Shown here: piece after piece, positions 31,795 to 43,693 of the stretch
How the letters are laid out: the number at the start of each line of letters is the position of its first letter
Position numbering within the stretch: position 1 is the stretch's first letter
NCBI GenBank assembly: GCA_015501595.1
Contig: JADNRX010000028.1
Span: 229,711 to 293,710, forward strand
Direction: 5' to 3'
DNA from: Hymenopellis radicata
Lineage: Eukaryota > Basidiomycota > Agaricomycetes > Agaricales > Physalacriaceae
Length of the DNA stretch: 64,000 nt
Program-made: the position numbers and the translations under genes
Notes under the pieces: model-generated
What the model was told of the DNA's origin: nothing
The model's database searches: none
Seen by the model: the letters and a program-made list of their open reading frames with translations, nothing else

Positions 31795-32680
31795 CTTCCC
31801 AGCGGACACGACGTTGCCCAGATTAGTTGTCAACTGTAGGTAGAAAACCCGTGTGTGGCTGTTGTACTCCGCGCTCAATACTTTGGTGATGTACTTGCCA
31901 GAAGCGAGAGACAATGTGTTCGCTGTCCCTCCTGTACCGCCATGTATGATGGTAGATGATGCTCCGCTGGGATATGATAGGGAATATGAGACGGCGTCGA
32001 CGCGATTTCCACTACGAATGGTAATAGACGTGATCTTGGGAACAGCAGAAGTGGTAAGGGCGGAGGCGAGGTCATTAAAGGCGTTCCGTGAGGACCACCG
32101 ACAGGATCTGCCATGCGAAGGGCGCTGGAAAGTCTCCAGGATGCTGTGGTGGAGATGGGGTAATGGTCGTTCAGAGGCGCACCGGTATCATCCACGAAGG
32201 AGTCGTTCTCATTTGTGAATGTAGTCATAATGAGGGTGGTAGCGGTCCCAGAGCGCACGAAGATTTTATCGACGACCTCACAAGCCACCATCTGCGCCTG
32301 CGTCGTCCCATCAGCGAACGGGAATGCGCGTCAGTGCCAGCGGCAGGGAACGATCCGCCTCTGATATTAGATACCCACGCATCTACGACCCCGTGCTGTC
32401 AATTAAATTATGGAGTGACGCCCCGTTGACTGCGTCCCGTCGACTGCGTCCGTGTACCTCGAGTTCGTGTCGCCCAAGACAACTGGCATGCCCGCAGACC
32501 AGGTTGGGATGTAGTCGATGACCTGTTGGATGTTGGACTGTTTTCCTAGAAAAAAAGCCTGGCCGGCGATGCCACCACACGCCGTAGTTGTCACAAAACG
32601 GCGTGCTCCTGAGATGTCGCGTTGCTCCTCAAGCTGTTTGAGCGTGCGAGGAGGCGGCTTCGAGTTATCTAGAGGAAGTC
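31786..32680 (-). pseudogene. 5' part of EEP-jacalin gene split by transposon
   Basis: The minus strand encodes 'FVTTTACGGIAGQAFFLGKQ', then 'VVLGDTNSRYT' (the D-x-N motif of endonuclease/exonuclease/phosphatase enzymes, as in fungal neutral-sphingomyelinase-like proteins), 'VVDAWVSNIRGG', 'CEVVDKIF', 'LNDHYPISTT' (the S/N-D-H active-site motif) and 'GGPHGTP'. A jacalin-like half follows ('GNRVDAVSYSL', 'HGGTGGTANTLSL', 'HTRVFYLQLTTNLG'). The blocks lie in three different frames: one base appears lost in the G-run near 32394, another shift lies near 32320, and one T is lost near 32080. The gene is cut at 31786 by the 10.5-kb transposon and resumes at 21311. Upstream of 32680 an exon 'KPPPRTLKQLEEQRDISGAR' seems to belong to it, but the true start is not found. 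Enzyme activity would be a phosphodiesterase; substrate unknown. Confidence 0.7.
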
Positions 32681-33048
32681 ATAAGCTGAAGAAGAGCGGA
32701 ATATCAGGGCGAAACGTACCGTATTTAACGAGGCAGTCGATTATATCTAATGAAAACAGGTTAAAAGTTGAAGCTTCATAAGCAATGTTGCGGCAGTCAT
32801 ACGAAGAGTACAGAGCGCACACCCGCCGCGGAAAAGGTTGCACCTGTCAAGGCTGGACTGGAACTATATTTTCTGGTCGCTGCTTCAAGAACCGAAACGA
32901 AGTAAGTCATCATCTGTCTTTACGTCCTTAGATGCTAACCTGGCGACTCGAGGAGTGCAACTGGTAATACATGTAGGCTACTACGAAAGTCGATGCGCGC
33001 AAGAAGTCCTTCCACCTCCATAGTCTGAACAAACACCGGGCTTCGTGT

Positions 33049-35272
33049 TCACCGCAGTCTAACCATGTCGCCCTCCAATTCGATTCTGAGTGGCGCTTCA
33101 CCGCGCCTGCCGTCTTCGTCGTGTGCGTCTCCCCATGCTCCTTCCCGCTCAATGATACCGACTCCTCTCGCAACCTCTCGCAGATCGTATTCCTCCCATC
33201 TGTCTTCTGGCATGCTTGCATTCATGAATGTTACCAGCGCAGCGATGGGTATACCGGCTCGGAATGTCGTGACCAACAAATGGGAGATGGAAAGTGCAAG
33301 ATGGGTAAGACGTGCAGAAGGCGCGTCCAAATCAAGATACGAGGCTGAAGGTTGAACAAGAGTCTGGCGCGGTGGAGGAATCGGATGGCTGGCCAACGAA
33401 TGATGCTGGCCGTTGCTGTAACGCTCCACCATCGTGTCCCTATAAGGCGGCGCATGATGGCTCACATGGCGCGACGTCTGTAAATGCGGCGGGGCCGACA
33501 TTGGTGGGGCCTGAGGCTCTTCCTCGTCCCAGCTTCCTTCCGCATCCTCAGACTCAGCGTCAATCTCAATCTTCTCCATCCGCTCGCCAGAATGAACACA
33601 TTCCTTCGCTGCGCGTTTCTGGCTGAGAATATGGTCAGAACATGAATATACGCGTCGAAAATAGAGGATATACCTTCGCTCGAGACACTTTGTGCGATGC
33701 TGGAGCCAGGGATATGCACAGTAACTTGAGTCTTGCCTCAACTGGACCCATTTCTGACAAAGGCTGCAGAAGACCCTGTTCGGCTCTACGTGCAAGATAA
33801 GTGAATCTGCCCGGAGCGTAGCAGCGCGCTGCTCAGCATTACGATGACGCGACTCGTTAAAATGGGATTGGGGCACTCCTGAGTCGGCATGTTTGTGGGC
33901 GTGATGAGCCGAGAGGGATTGAACATGGGGAGGTGGCGCATGAGATGGAGACACCACAGGATGAGAATGTTCTTGAGCATGTGCGCCCGCGGCAGAAGAA
34001 GGTGACTGAGACTGTGCGACCGCGATAACGCTCACGCTACTGCTTGAACTACTGCCAGCGTTGGCACGACACGCAGTTTTGTGTGCCTGCCAGACCTGAC
34101 GCTCGTCCGGCACAGGAACTTGTATCCAGGTATCGCATACTGCGCAGAGCACGCGTTCGGCGTCGAATTTACGAGCGTCGGGATCTTTCTCCAACGATTT
34201 ATTCCTCTGTTGAAGAGCGTAGGTGTTTTTATTCGCACTATATGAATGAAAGTTAAAATGATCGTTGTCATGTCAGAAGGATGAACGCACATTTTCTTGG
34301 CCAGGCAGCTCTTCCTGTGGGCATCCCATGGAATGCTACAGTAAGTTGAATTGGGACGGAGCCGGATCCATTTATCGCAGCTCTTGCACAACACGCGGTA
34401 GGCCTCAAACTGCGCCACATAAGGATCGGTGTTGAGGTACGTGATACGCTCTTCCTCTGTACGCTTTGCTCGACGTCGTTTAGTTGGCGGTGCTGAGGCC
34501 AGCGATGGCGGCGGAGGGCTACCCGATATTGTCAGCTTAATCTTGCCCATCTACCGGTTCGGAGACCTACCAGACACTACGATGAGCCTCCCAATGTTCG
34601 ATGGTGGAATTGCCGGTTCCTTCGTTGCGTATGGTAATGATAACGCCACGACGTTCGCAGGCTATTTGTCCTGCTTCGTATTCAGAATTGGACCGCTCAC
34701 GGAGAGCGTCGATAGCTGCCATTGGATCTACACTTAGTGTCAGTGATAGGTTCAGCTAGTCATGGGTAGTGGAACTTGCCATCCTCGTACTTGCGCTTGA
34801 GCAGCGGTCTCGGCGAGGACGACGCGGAACGTTTGATCGTGATCGGTGGCGAGGCGCGTCGAAGTGACTCCGTTCGTGGCGACTCCACACCCTTGCGAGA
34901 GGAGTCTGTGCTAGCCTGAGGTGGGTCGGGTCTGTGCGGTTCATGAGAAGGGTGCTCTTGCCGGGGAGCATCAGTTTGGGGAGCGTCCTGATGTGGTCCC
35001 ACCTCGTCGTGCGTTGGGCGCGGAGGATCCCGACGCTCGATTCGGGGTGACCGATGCTCTCGTGGAGGCGATCGGTAATCTGCTTCTTGTTGAGTCGGAT
35101 TCTCCCGAGGCGACCGACTGCCTTCAACATGTCGTAGCTGCGGAACTGGCGCTCGGCTGGGTTCTCGCTCAGAGCATTCTGTGGGCTGCATGTGGCGTCG
35201 CTCCTCCATCGGTTTGGGCGTGCGCCCTCGCAGAGTCGGGGAGCGGGGAGCTGAAGCAACGACCGACGACAT
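33049..35272 (-). CDS. Triple CX2C...H...C protein, 660 aa
   Basis: Five exons (35272-34780, 34727-34571, 34518-34291, 34204-33674, 33622-33049) join with perfect phase to 661 codons from ATG 35272 to the stop at 33049. The first intron begins with GC (gatg|gcaagt), the strong GC-AG consensus. The protein starts with a long Pro/Arg/Ser-rich disordered region, then has three copies of one module: 'VLCKSCDKWIRLRPNSTYC', 'VLCAVCDTWIQVP' and 'VFCSLCQKWVQLRQDSSYC'. Each is followed by W..H...C, giving CX2C...H...C, a probable zinc-binding knuckle. Between modules are His/Ser/Ala-rich linkers. The C-terminus is acidic and then helical. I do not recognise a named family; nuclear localisation and DNA or protein binding are inference. 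It has no lesion and is one of the best-supported genes in the window. Confidence 0.75.
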
Positions 35273-35439
35273 ACCCAAGTATGGGACGACGGCAAGACGG
35301 AGGGAGAGGAATGGATACAGATTGTGCAGCGCTGTCTGGACAGTGAACACGGCGAGGACGACGAGCTGTCAAGACAAGCAGACAACAAATGGGAACGGAA
35401 GACAGACAAACGCCTCGTACCTATAGATATCACGGCTGG

Positions 35440-36780
35440 GCTGCATCTCCATTACATACCGTTTCCGTCACACCCAAACCTTGTGCTTGGACGAGTTTCG
35501 AGAACCGAAAACTAAAACAAGAACATCTCGATTCGATTTAGAGCACTGTCACCGTCACATCTATCCATTTCCTTTTCCCAACGTCGGAGTCCAAGGCAAC
35601 GTAGATGAAAGTTTGTCCATATTTGGTTGCAGGCCTCATGACTGTACGCAGACTGTCGAGTCTATTGATTCTATTGTTGTCCACTCACTTAAACTTGTGG
35701 CGTTCCCACCATGAGGTGCTACACTTACCCTTGCCCAGGACCCCGGACTTACTGTGTCATTGAATGATGCGCACCCAGTTACAATGTTACAATGTTGATT
35801 CCGCCTACACTAAATAAATAGCTAAGGTACTAGTACCCCGACGGACCGTGTATACAGTTGCCAAGGTTGCGATGATAATGACTAGGACCAAGATTTTTGA
35901 TGGCAAATTCAAATCCGGATGGCAGGCTAGCGGCCAGAGACCCAGATCCAGCGTACAGACATCAACTTTGGCAGTTTGGGAGGAGCATTCCGGGGAGTGC
36001 CAGCCTGTATGGTTCAATTACATTTACAGCTCGGCATGTCATTTCGTCGTTCGAGAGGATCGCGACGCGCGTGAAGCTTCTCCCAATGTGGCGGCTGGGA
36101 TGCTGTCCGGAGATGATGGGTGAAATGTCCGAAATCAACCAACCGGCCAATTCTTCCTTGTGCCTGATCCTAGGAAGTTGCGTTATGTGACAGGGATCGG
36201 CTTTGGTGAATTGAAGTGCTTTGATGACCGGATTTCTATCAATTTCAGGACTCCGGTTCGCTATCTAATATATGGCCCGGATAATCAAGATGGGTTTCGT
36301 CGAATGGAACACACACTTACCGTTACGGCCTTTGGCACCCTTATCATCCTTTCAAACCCCCCTACCTTCGTTCACGTATAGTGTACTCCTTTTCATCCTT
36401 CGTGTCTGAAGAGAATTTAGTCTCTCCAGAGATAGTCAGCCACCCACGGAAGAAGTGCACCGCCGACCATCCCGAAACATATCCGCCTCAGCCAAACCCT
36501 CCCAAGATGAATGAACAACATACTTGTGGGTGGTGCCTCAAATAGCGTCCCATATAACATACGCCTCGAGACCCACATCATCATACCACGACTAGGATGG
36601 GAAGTGCCATCCAGATTAAAGCGAAGGTAAGTACGGGTGGGCTACGCTTACCTTCAGGACCGGATAATGCCACCGGAAGTTCCGGTCATCAAACACGTCT
36701 GTAATTGTGATCGGGTCAGAGATATTCCGAGGTGAAATAGGAGCATATCGAAGCAGTGTTAGTGTTTGTTCTGATTCATA
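35440..36780. other. No supported gene
   Basis: Short frames on both strands, for example 36160-36381 (+), reading 'INFRTPVRYLIYGPDNQDGF', which looks protein-like but has no partner exons I can place. No family, RNA gene or clear repeat recognised. Confidence 0.25.
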
Positions 36781-36785
36781 GTGAA

Positions 36786-36893
36786 CAGCCCGGGTGTCCC
36801 GCGGGTATTTCAGTTTGGACCCGCACCCGAACCCGTCAAGTACCCGCACCCCAAGGGTGACTACGGGTCTGGGGGTGACCCGCTACCCATGTG
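36786..36893. repeat. hAT-end-like GGGTACCCG-rich sequence
   Basis: The block starts cagcccgggtgtcccgcggg and is packed with cccgcaccc/gggtgacccg motifs, the style of terminal and subterminal sequence of hAT elements in fungi and plants. It resembles the ends of the 1.08-kb element at 27.4-28.5 kb in composition but not in exact sequence. I could not find the matching second end, so it may be a solo end or relic. Confidence 0.35.
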
Positions 36894-36909
36894 CAGACCA
36901 AACATCATT

Positions 36910-37323
36910 TCATGCCCACTGATATCCCCGAGCAATTGCGCGGGGGCACACAGTGTGCATGATGCACGATGTGGCCAAGCAGGAGAAGGGAAAGAGAACC
37001 CCTCCATAATCAACCCCCCAGCTCGTCCGCGTGCATATACCATGTATCACACAGCATAGCGTGCATCCTCCAGCGCGCGGCTCATCTAGAGGGGATGCGG
37101 GTGTGGGTGGGAGCGTGGGGGGCGAAGACGGCAGGAGTGAGGAGCGCGGACTGAGGACAGTGTCGATAGGGTCCTCGTATGAAATCGACTTCAGCTCGCG
37201 TCTACGTCGTCCATAAGTGCTCGTGATTTTGAGCGCCCTCGGCAAGTCTGGTATACGACTGTCGTCGGCGTCGTCGCGATAGCGGTCGGTCAGACGGTCG
37301 GTCGCTCTAGTCGTCGTGCTCAT
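36910..37323 (-). CDS. Hypothetical Ser/Thr-rich then Cys-containing protein
   Basis: ATG 37323 opens a frame of about 137 codons: 'MSTTTRATDRLTDRYRDDAD', then a Ser/Pro-rich run and a C-terminal part with several Cys ('GGCTLCCVIHGICTR'). No domain recognised. The Ser/Pro section may be genuine disordered sequence, but the frame could also be fortuitous, because the region is repetitive in CGTCGT. Confidence 0.25.
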   Translation of the reverse strand: MSTTTRATDRLTDRYRDDADDSRIPDLPRALKITSTYGRRRRELKSISYEDPIDTVLSPRSSLLPSSPPTLPPTPASPLDEPRAGGCTLCCVIHGICTRTSWGVDYGGVLFPFSCLATSCIMHTVCPRAIARGYQWA

Positions 37324-37735
37324 CACCGTCGTATTGTGTTTGTCGTTGTCATCGATGCTCCTGGGGACGGTGGATGGTAGTAAAACATACCTTTGTAACA
37401 GAGATGCGCGCGCCACGCCATCCTAGCCAAAGATTCAACACAAATACGTGCGGCGGGGGCCAATCTGGCGTCTTCAAGCCCGCACACGTACTCCAGGTAG
37501 GAGCTGCCTCAACCTGAGGGCTTACGCTGGGCGAATCCGCGTAAGTATGGTGCCGTCGCGAAGACGAGCACCAGGCAGCCCGGGAATGCATCCTAGGGCG
37601 TCGACAAGAGAAGAAAAGAACATAAACAAGAGATGAGAAGCCCCAGGGAAAGTTCTAGGGCCGACGAGCATGTCTATGCGACGTGCTGTGATGGCAGAGA
37701 TGGACGATTAGACGAATCTGATCCTTATCCGGCGT

Positions 37736-38548
37736 TTGCCGGAGCGTGCCGATACCGCCAAGACCCAAGGGTATGACTCGTATGAGAAAACCCATGTAAC
37801 GTCTCCTCCTTCTCATTCCATTCACCCATCGCCTACACATCCTCCATTGTCTTCCAACACCAAGGACTACGACAAGCACGATTCAAAGCGCCCACCGACG
37901 GGACTACGAGCAGATCCTGCGAAGCATAACTCACCTTCAAATTTGCCTGATCGTCTTGTAGACTCGTCCTCTCCCTGTCTTGCCTTCTTTGTCTCAAGAA
38001 CTGCCAGCTTATCCTTCGTCTTTGTCTGCAGCGATACCGCCAGGACCTAAAGCGGGTCGTGAAGGACGTGCAGAATCTTTGTCGTCGGGCCTACACCAGT
38101 GTGACAGAGTCACATCTATCACAATCACCAATCCTAGTACATATCTTCTGGGGCTCCTAGTCGTAAGCGAGTATGAGTATGAGTATGAGGTATCAACAAA
38201 ATATGATAGATATACCCAAGATAGGACACCACAGTGGACAACTGCTTCTGGTCGTGGCAGACACTCACAGTGGCATCTCCGCCGCTCGATTTCTACAAAG
38301 GCTCTTATGTTGGAGAGTTTGGGAGAAGTGTGCCGGTCAAGTACCGGGAACAGCTTCCGAAGAGTGCGCCCGTAGCCGTGAAAGAGGGTGTAGATTCTGG
38401 GGAGGACACGGAGCCTACTGTGAAGCGTCGCAAGGTAGCAGTTGAAGGCGCAGAGGCCGCCAAGGCGTCAGTGGATGTTATCGCGCCGGTGCAGGAGGAA
38501 ACGGGTCCGACTCTCCGCGAGAGCACGAAGCGCAAGAGGTCCGAGTAG
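37736..38548 (+). CDS. Hypothetical protein with basic nuclear-type tail
   Basis: A hydrophilic frame at 37736-38050 ('HVTSPPSHSIHPSPTHPPLS') and a second at about 38285-38548 appear to be exons of one plus-strand gene separated by one or more introns. The last exon reads 'PLDFYKGSYVGEFGRSVPVK', then 'TVKRRKVAVEG' and ends 'STKRKRSE', two clusters like nuclear localisation signals. No family recognised and the joins are not resolved. A (GAGTAT)n run lies at 38169-38187, in the presumed intron. Confidence 0.35.
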
Positions 38549-38889
38549 ATTCCCCACATTTCTCTTTCATTATGCCAGTGTCGTTTTCTTCTTCCCGTTA
38601 TGCTGTCGTTCTTCATTCTCTTTATGGTCGTCAATATTTCTCCCTATGCTGTAAATAGTGTCTCATTTTATGAATAAGTAAATGCTCGCACAGGAGAGTG
38701 AGGAAGCGGAGAACGGGAAGGGAATGGTTGCGCGTCCCGGGATGGCCAAAGTCCGTGTGCTCGAATAGAGGAAACAGAAGTGACGGTAGAAGCTCATTGA
38801 GACAAAGTTCGTACGTACGGAGTTCTAGAAGTGCATCCTTGGTGCGTGAAACACAAGTGATCATCTCAAGCGGGCCGGCATAGCATTAA

Positions 38890-39480
38890 AACTCCGACGC
38901 AAATTGCCGAAGTGCATGAAATTTGCATTTTCTCTTTTCTCTTTTCCTCATTATGCATAGTCCTAAGTGTTGGTCTCCGCTACGGGAAATTGCTCGTTTT
39001 CTCTCGTTGTCAATCTCTTGTAAGTCCTATGGACTATCGACCACCTTTTCCTTTCCTGCCTGAACACTTCTCCTTAGGCAAAGGTTAAATGATGGGCATG
39101 TAAAAACACTTGCCCAAAACCCTCGACCCATGCGACACGCTTGTTCTCGATTACAGTCGTCCCAAGCAAATCGGGTATGCTTCCTGTAATCGGCCATGCT
39201 AAATCTTCTGATATATAGTCAGCGTTTCGCTTCGATCTACGCCTAGAAAACTGGATTCACCGGCGGCCATACCGTATATATATTGCTTCCCTTCTTGACG
39301 TCAATGCCGCTCGACGCGCCAAGGGTCGTGGCGCAGAACACACATGTATAGGCGTCACGGGTTCGCCTCTTCTCCCCCATCCGCTCCTACGGACCGGCGG
39401 CATCAACTGGCTTATGACCACGACGGTCTGATGAGAAGGGCGTTTCGCCGCTCATAAGAAGAGAGGAACGGAGATTACGG
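38890..39480. other. Intergenic, promoter-like
   Basis: No gene. A TATA-like tatatatatt lies near 39274, about 215 bp before the Met of the secreted-peptide frame at 39491. Confidence 0.3.
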
Positions 39481-39490
39481 TTTGGGCAAG

Positions 39491-39673
39491 ATGAAGAAGT
39501 CCTTTCTTCTCCCCGCGGCGCTACTAGCAGCGACGAGTTTGATTCATGCGCATCTTGTTGGACGGCAGTCTACAGCGGACGAGAGTTCGAAATATGTTTT
39601 GCCAATTGGATCGCGTGCGTGCTTTTCACGTTCCCCTGCTCGCAATGGCACGTCCTCATGTTATGTTGTGTAA
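39491..39673 (+). CDS. Putative small secreted protein (5' exon)
   Basis: ATG 39491 begins 'MKKSFLLPAALLAATSLIHA', a textbook signal peptide (basic start, hydrophobic core, small residue before a likely cut at A-H or after G-R). The mature start is 'HLVGRQSTADESSKYVLPIG'. The frame continues to a stop at 39673, but a probable intron begins at a gtgcgt near 39617 and ends at aaaacag near 39680, after which an open frame continues to 39822. No domain recognised. Confidence 0.4.
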   Translation: MKKSFLLPAALLAATSLIHAHLVGRQSTADESSKYVLPIGSRACFSRSPARNGTSSCYVV

Positions 39674-39999
39674 AACAGCGAATTTCTAATGGACAATCGT
39701 CCGCGGCGGTAACCATCGACCAACACTCTCTGCGACCCTTCCGGAATCCGACTTGGCTCATATCAGCCAAAGGGCGGGGTTTAGCGGCGAACAGAGACCT
39801 CAGACAGCCGCGACGATGGTGAGAATGAGCGGCAGGACATGGAGTACAGGAGCTGCTTGCATGGGGGATGCCTCGAAGTCCATTCGGGATCGTGTCTGGA
39901 AAGTACTTATGATTAGTAGAAGTGTACCGTTTGTGCACTCCCTGTGCACGAAACAGTAACAATCCCTCTTTCCGGGATTGCCCAGGGTTTTCCCCTCTC

Positions 40000-40900
40000 C
40001 TTTCATTCCCGCACCCTCGTCTCAGCTCGGGTGCCTTGATGACCCTTTCCTCTTCATTTTCCTTCCCATTTGATTCCCTTGATTTAGGAGACTCCTTTTC
40101 ATTATAGTATTTAGTCTACATACAAGCCTCCTTTGTACAGTAATTAGGAACCCCCACAATCGAGGCCACCTTCTGCCTCTCTCTCTGTGGGATTCTCTCC
40201 GAAGCTCACTCCCTTTCCGTGATCAGTGGATCCCGCGCGCAACGATATGTTCTTGCGCACGGCCGGACTCAGGTGCACAGAAGCAGCCGTCGGGAAACTT
40301 CAAATGCGCACCCCGAGCCAATGAACATACAGGAGGCTGAGTATGCGCCGCGTCGAGGACCTCGCGAGGATGAAAGGAGGAGTACGTGACGTCCAGCACG
40401 CCCTCCTGATCCCGTCCACCACGCTTCTTCTTGCCACCTCCCACCACCAGGGACTATGACACCCTCCTCCCCATATCTTCACACGAAGGAAGAGTTGACG
40501 GAGCCACCTCACCACCCATCAGCGAGGAGACTGCGAAGAGCCGTACATACCGTCTCCGCCCACGGGAGATATGCGCGAAGAACACGTATCATCTTCTCCC
40601 CACGGGAGACATGCGCGAGGAGCACCCACGGGAGACGCGCACGAAGATGTGCCTCCAGGATAGAGGGAGAGCGCTCGAGGATATTGAAGGAGAGGAGACC
40701 ACTCCCTAGGGAGTCGGCTTGAGGATGGTCCGAGGGAAGACGGTGTGTGCGGGCGGCTCCAATGAGGAGACGATGTGGTGGGTGTGCTGAGGAGATGGGC
40801 TTGTGGGGGTGTGATAAATAAGACGCCTGTGATTATTGATACATACACCGAAACATCTAGACACTATTGTGTAAACGATAATAAGACCGAAATCAGTACA
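40000..40900. other. No confident gene; short minisatellite
   Basis: At about 40555-40645 a unit like cccacgggagacatgcgcga is repeated with variation three to four times, and a weaker match lies nearby. Frames on both strands through this region are low-complexity (Ser/Pro- or Arg-rich). No gene supported. Confidence 0.4.
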
Positions 40901-41146
40901 AACTCGACCAATAAAGTCACCTCTGGCTGAGCCGCCATATGGTCCCAGACGCGTCAAAAGAATCGGAGTAGCTACACAGCGTGTGAAGGAATATCGCTGA
41001 CCAGGTTTCCGCCGTGAGACCGCGATGCAAGGAAACGAGGTTGTTGTACTTCTTCCGGACGTTTTGCGGACCCACTTAAGCGTGTATGTCTACCAGTTCC
41101 AGTCAACGAACGGGCTTTCCTTGATCCTAATCTAGGACTTACCGGT

Positions 41147-43087
41147 TTAATCCGCTCGGTGCTCTTGTACACCTCCATTGCATCCCCATCTTTGAGTACT
41201 GGACACTTCACTCAGCCTGACGCCGCCAAACGTTATTACTGGAAAGCGTTCAGGCCAGCAGCGAGCGAGGACGCCATGTTCGCGGTGGGCGACGCGGCCT
41301 AAGCCATAAGTAACTGTCTGAGCTTGCTGCACAGCCATCTGCCGAGACTTGGGGAGATACGCGCATCGATCCTTGCAAAAATCAACACGCTTCGACACGA
41401 TAACACGGGGATCGCATGTGGTCGGCTTCTTTGTTACATCCCCAAGAGATGAAGGCAAAGAGCTCGCCACGAATATTGACAATGGGGGATGATTTGTCGT
41501 ATCCAAGTCGTTAGTGCCCAGCGTCGACGAAGATGATGCAGATGGCTTAATGGATGGAGAGATGGGGGAAGGACTTGAGAATAGGTACGAGGATGAATGC
41601 GATAGGATGCTCTGCAGGGAGGGGAAGGCGCCCTCCTCCGGTTCCTTGACGTTCGCATACCAAAACTCCCAAGCAATCTTCTGCGCGGGTGAGAGCTCCG
41701 CAAAGGACAGCGCGGAGACAGTACGGCCTGGAGCTTCCATTGCATCCTGATCCCTCCCTTCACTGCTTCTCTGACTACCATTCCCACCACTGGGTTGGTG
41801 CGTACCGCCACCTTGAGTACCACCACTTCGACTACCACTCCCAGACGCTTCAGCACCAGAAGGAGTGCTAGAGAAAGTATGGTCGTCCAACGTCATCGCT
41901 GACATCGACGAGTTAAGAGTGGGAACATCGTCGTGCCGGGTTGAAGGAGCCCAGACTGGCGTGCGCGGGAACCTAGTATAAAAACGAGCGGCAATGGCCG
42001 TGAAAGCCACAAATTGAGCGATATGCTGTTCTTGGGAGATGTATCTGCCAAATTTGTCCATGAGCCACTGTTTGATTTCTCCTTCAAGTTCGATATCGAG
42101 TGCTTCAGTCCAATCAGCCCATGGAGCGCCGTGCGCAGAAAGGGTGTCAATGAGACGTAGCATGAGGAGTAATGGATGCGCAAAGGTGCGGACTGCGACC
42201 TTGTTCCCCTTATTCCACTCTTGCGTATCTTCGTCAAGGCCTAGAAAGCAGATGGCACAGCGACGACCCTGACACTAAGAATATCAAAAGACTGGATGAC
42301 GAATGGGATTAATTCCACTTACAAGTAGCGGATCATATAGACGTGCAAATGAAAACCAGTCGACGTAGCGTGCATCTGGATCGCTCTCGACACTTGTGAG
42401 GAAGACAAAGAATTGGTGTATTGCTTCGAGAACGTCCTTATCAATGACAAGGACAGCGAAAAGATTTTGGTCCCACTCGTCGTGCTGGGTGGACTGCACT
42501 GCTATAGATGAGATTTCACTGCAAATTTAAAAAAATGGAATAGACGTACAGGGTACAAATATAAGGCGGGAAAAAAGAGAGAAGTAGCCGCCAATGACAC
42601 GACAGCACATGACATAGGTGGCGTCTGGGGTGGCTTGACGAATAGTGTGACAGGCTTTGACCACAGATCCTTTCCCTGTTAGCACGCACATAACCTTCCC
42701 ATTAGTGTTAGTGATACCCTGACCGGAGTGTCCTTTGAGGAATCTCCAGAGATGTTTCCTCGCGGTCGCGTGCCGATCAGTGCTTTGATTGCTGCGGGGG
42801 CTGCTTTTCAGGGAGGAAGGCTGACTTGTCTGACGCAATGCGATGAAGTCTATTGCGTCTGTTTGCAACCTTCTTTCACTGAGCCATGGAGGAACACCAG
42901 GAGGTAGAGGATCCGGCAAGTTCGTGCTGGTGTGCTCGAGGTCGACAAAGGCGAGTTCCTGCCATTGTTCCACGGTACGGAAAGCCAAGGCCTCTCTAAT
43001 AGTGGGAAGGGCCGCAGTATAAAGGACTCTAAGACGCGCTGATGGTTCACGGCTCCAAGTAGACGCAGGACGAGGGACATGTTGCAT
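41147..43087 (-). CDS. Unrecognised intact protein, about 614 aa
   Basis: Exons 43087-42550, 42501-42323 and 42274-41147 join in phase (introns of 48 nt) from ATG 43087. The product begins 'MQHVPRPASTWSREPSARLR' and has a mixed middle ('DQNLFAVLVIDKDVLEAIHQ', 'SDPDARYVDWFSFARLYDPL'). A Cys cluster falls exactly at the third exon start ('CQGRRCAICFLGLDE'). A helical block ('HPLLLMLRLIDTLSAHGAPW', 'QHIAQFVAFTAIAARFY') precedes a long Ser/Gly/Thr-rich disordered tail. Another frame at 41211-40972 ('VYKSTERIKPVSPRLGS') may be a final exon after a further splice. No known domain identified. The absence of lesions over more than 1.8 kb suggests a functional gene. Confidence 0.6.
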
Positions 43088-43099
43088 GTTTGGAAACAC

Positions 43100-43690
43100 G
43101 TCACTATTGACACCGATCGGCTGTGTCCGACGATGTCATCAATCTTGGTCATGTCAACTCGGCTTGATGGAGAGCCGCGATGTCTTCGGAATTGTCCAAT
43201 TAGTATAATGGGAATACTTGCACTGAAGGCCTCAATACTCTAGGCCATCATCTCCTTCTCCAGCCATTATCTGGCACACTTTCCTCGACTCTGAAGCCCC
43301 CATCGCGTTTGTCCTGCCCTCTACCACTGTTTTAGAGGCATGTAAACTGTTTGTGTTCCGCCCTAGATGACAACAACCTCCTGCTACAATTTTTTGGCTG
43401 CATTTTGTAGTAGTTGTATCGTCACCTTGTATCTAGGCTTACTTTAGACTGTAATTTCCCGTATTCGGCAAGTGGACACTTACCCTCTTTTCATACCTCC
43501 TTGATCCTCAAATCAGATTCGTTTGGTCAGCGACGCGTCAGCACCTACGGCGCCTCCAGAATCACCGGAAACTCGACTGCTCTAGGAGCTCGAAACGCGT
43601 TCAACGGAATTTAGAGTAGCGTGGATGGCCTCGCCGGAAGGCGGCGATAGGCTGTCTGCGTCCAGAGGAACAGCCTCACTGCCATGGATA
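43100..43690. other. Intergenic, no gene seen
   Basis: Short frames only. It probably contains the promoter of the minus-strand gene ending at 41147 and the 3' flank of the next minus-strand gene. Confidence 0.3.
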
Positions 43691-43693
43691 CTG

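Noticed and set aside
31853..32429. Plus-strand genes opposite the EEP-jacalin gene
   Set aside because: They are antisense shadows; the minus-strand frames carry the DTNSRYT, DHYPI and jacalin motifs.
34550..34567. Two separate genes at 33.05-34.55 and 34.57-35.27 kb
   Set aside because: Only 17 bp would separate them; a 52-nt intron with a good branch site (ctgac) joins them in phase into one 660-aa protein.
36781..36900. A complete second hAT element
   Set aside because: Only one end-like block is visible; no inverted partner or target duplication was found.
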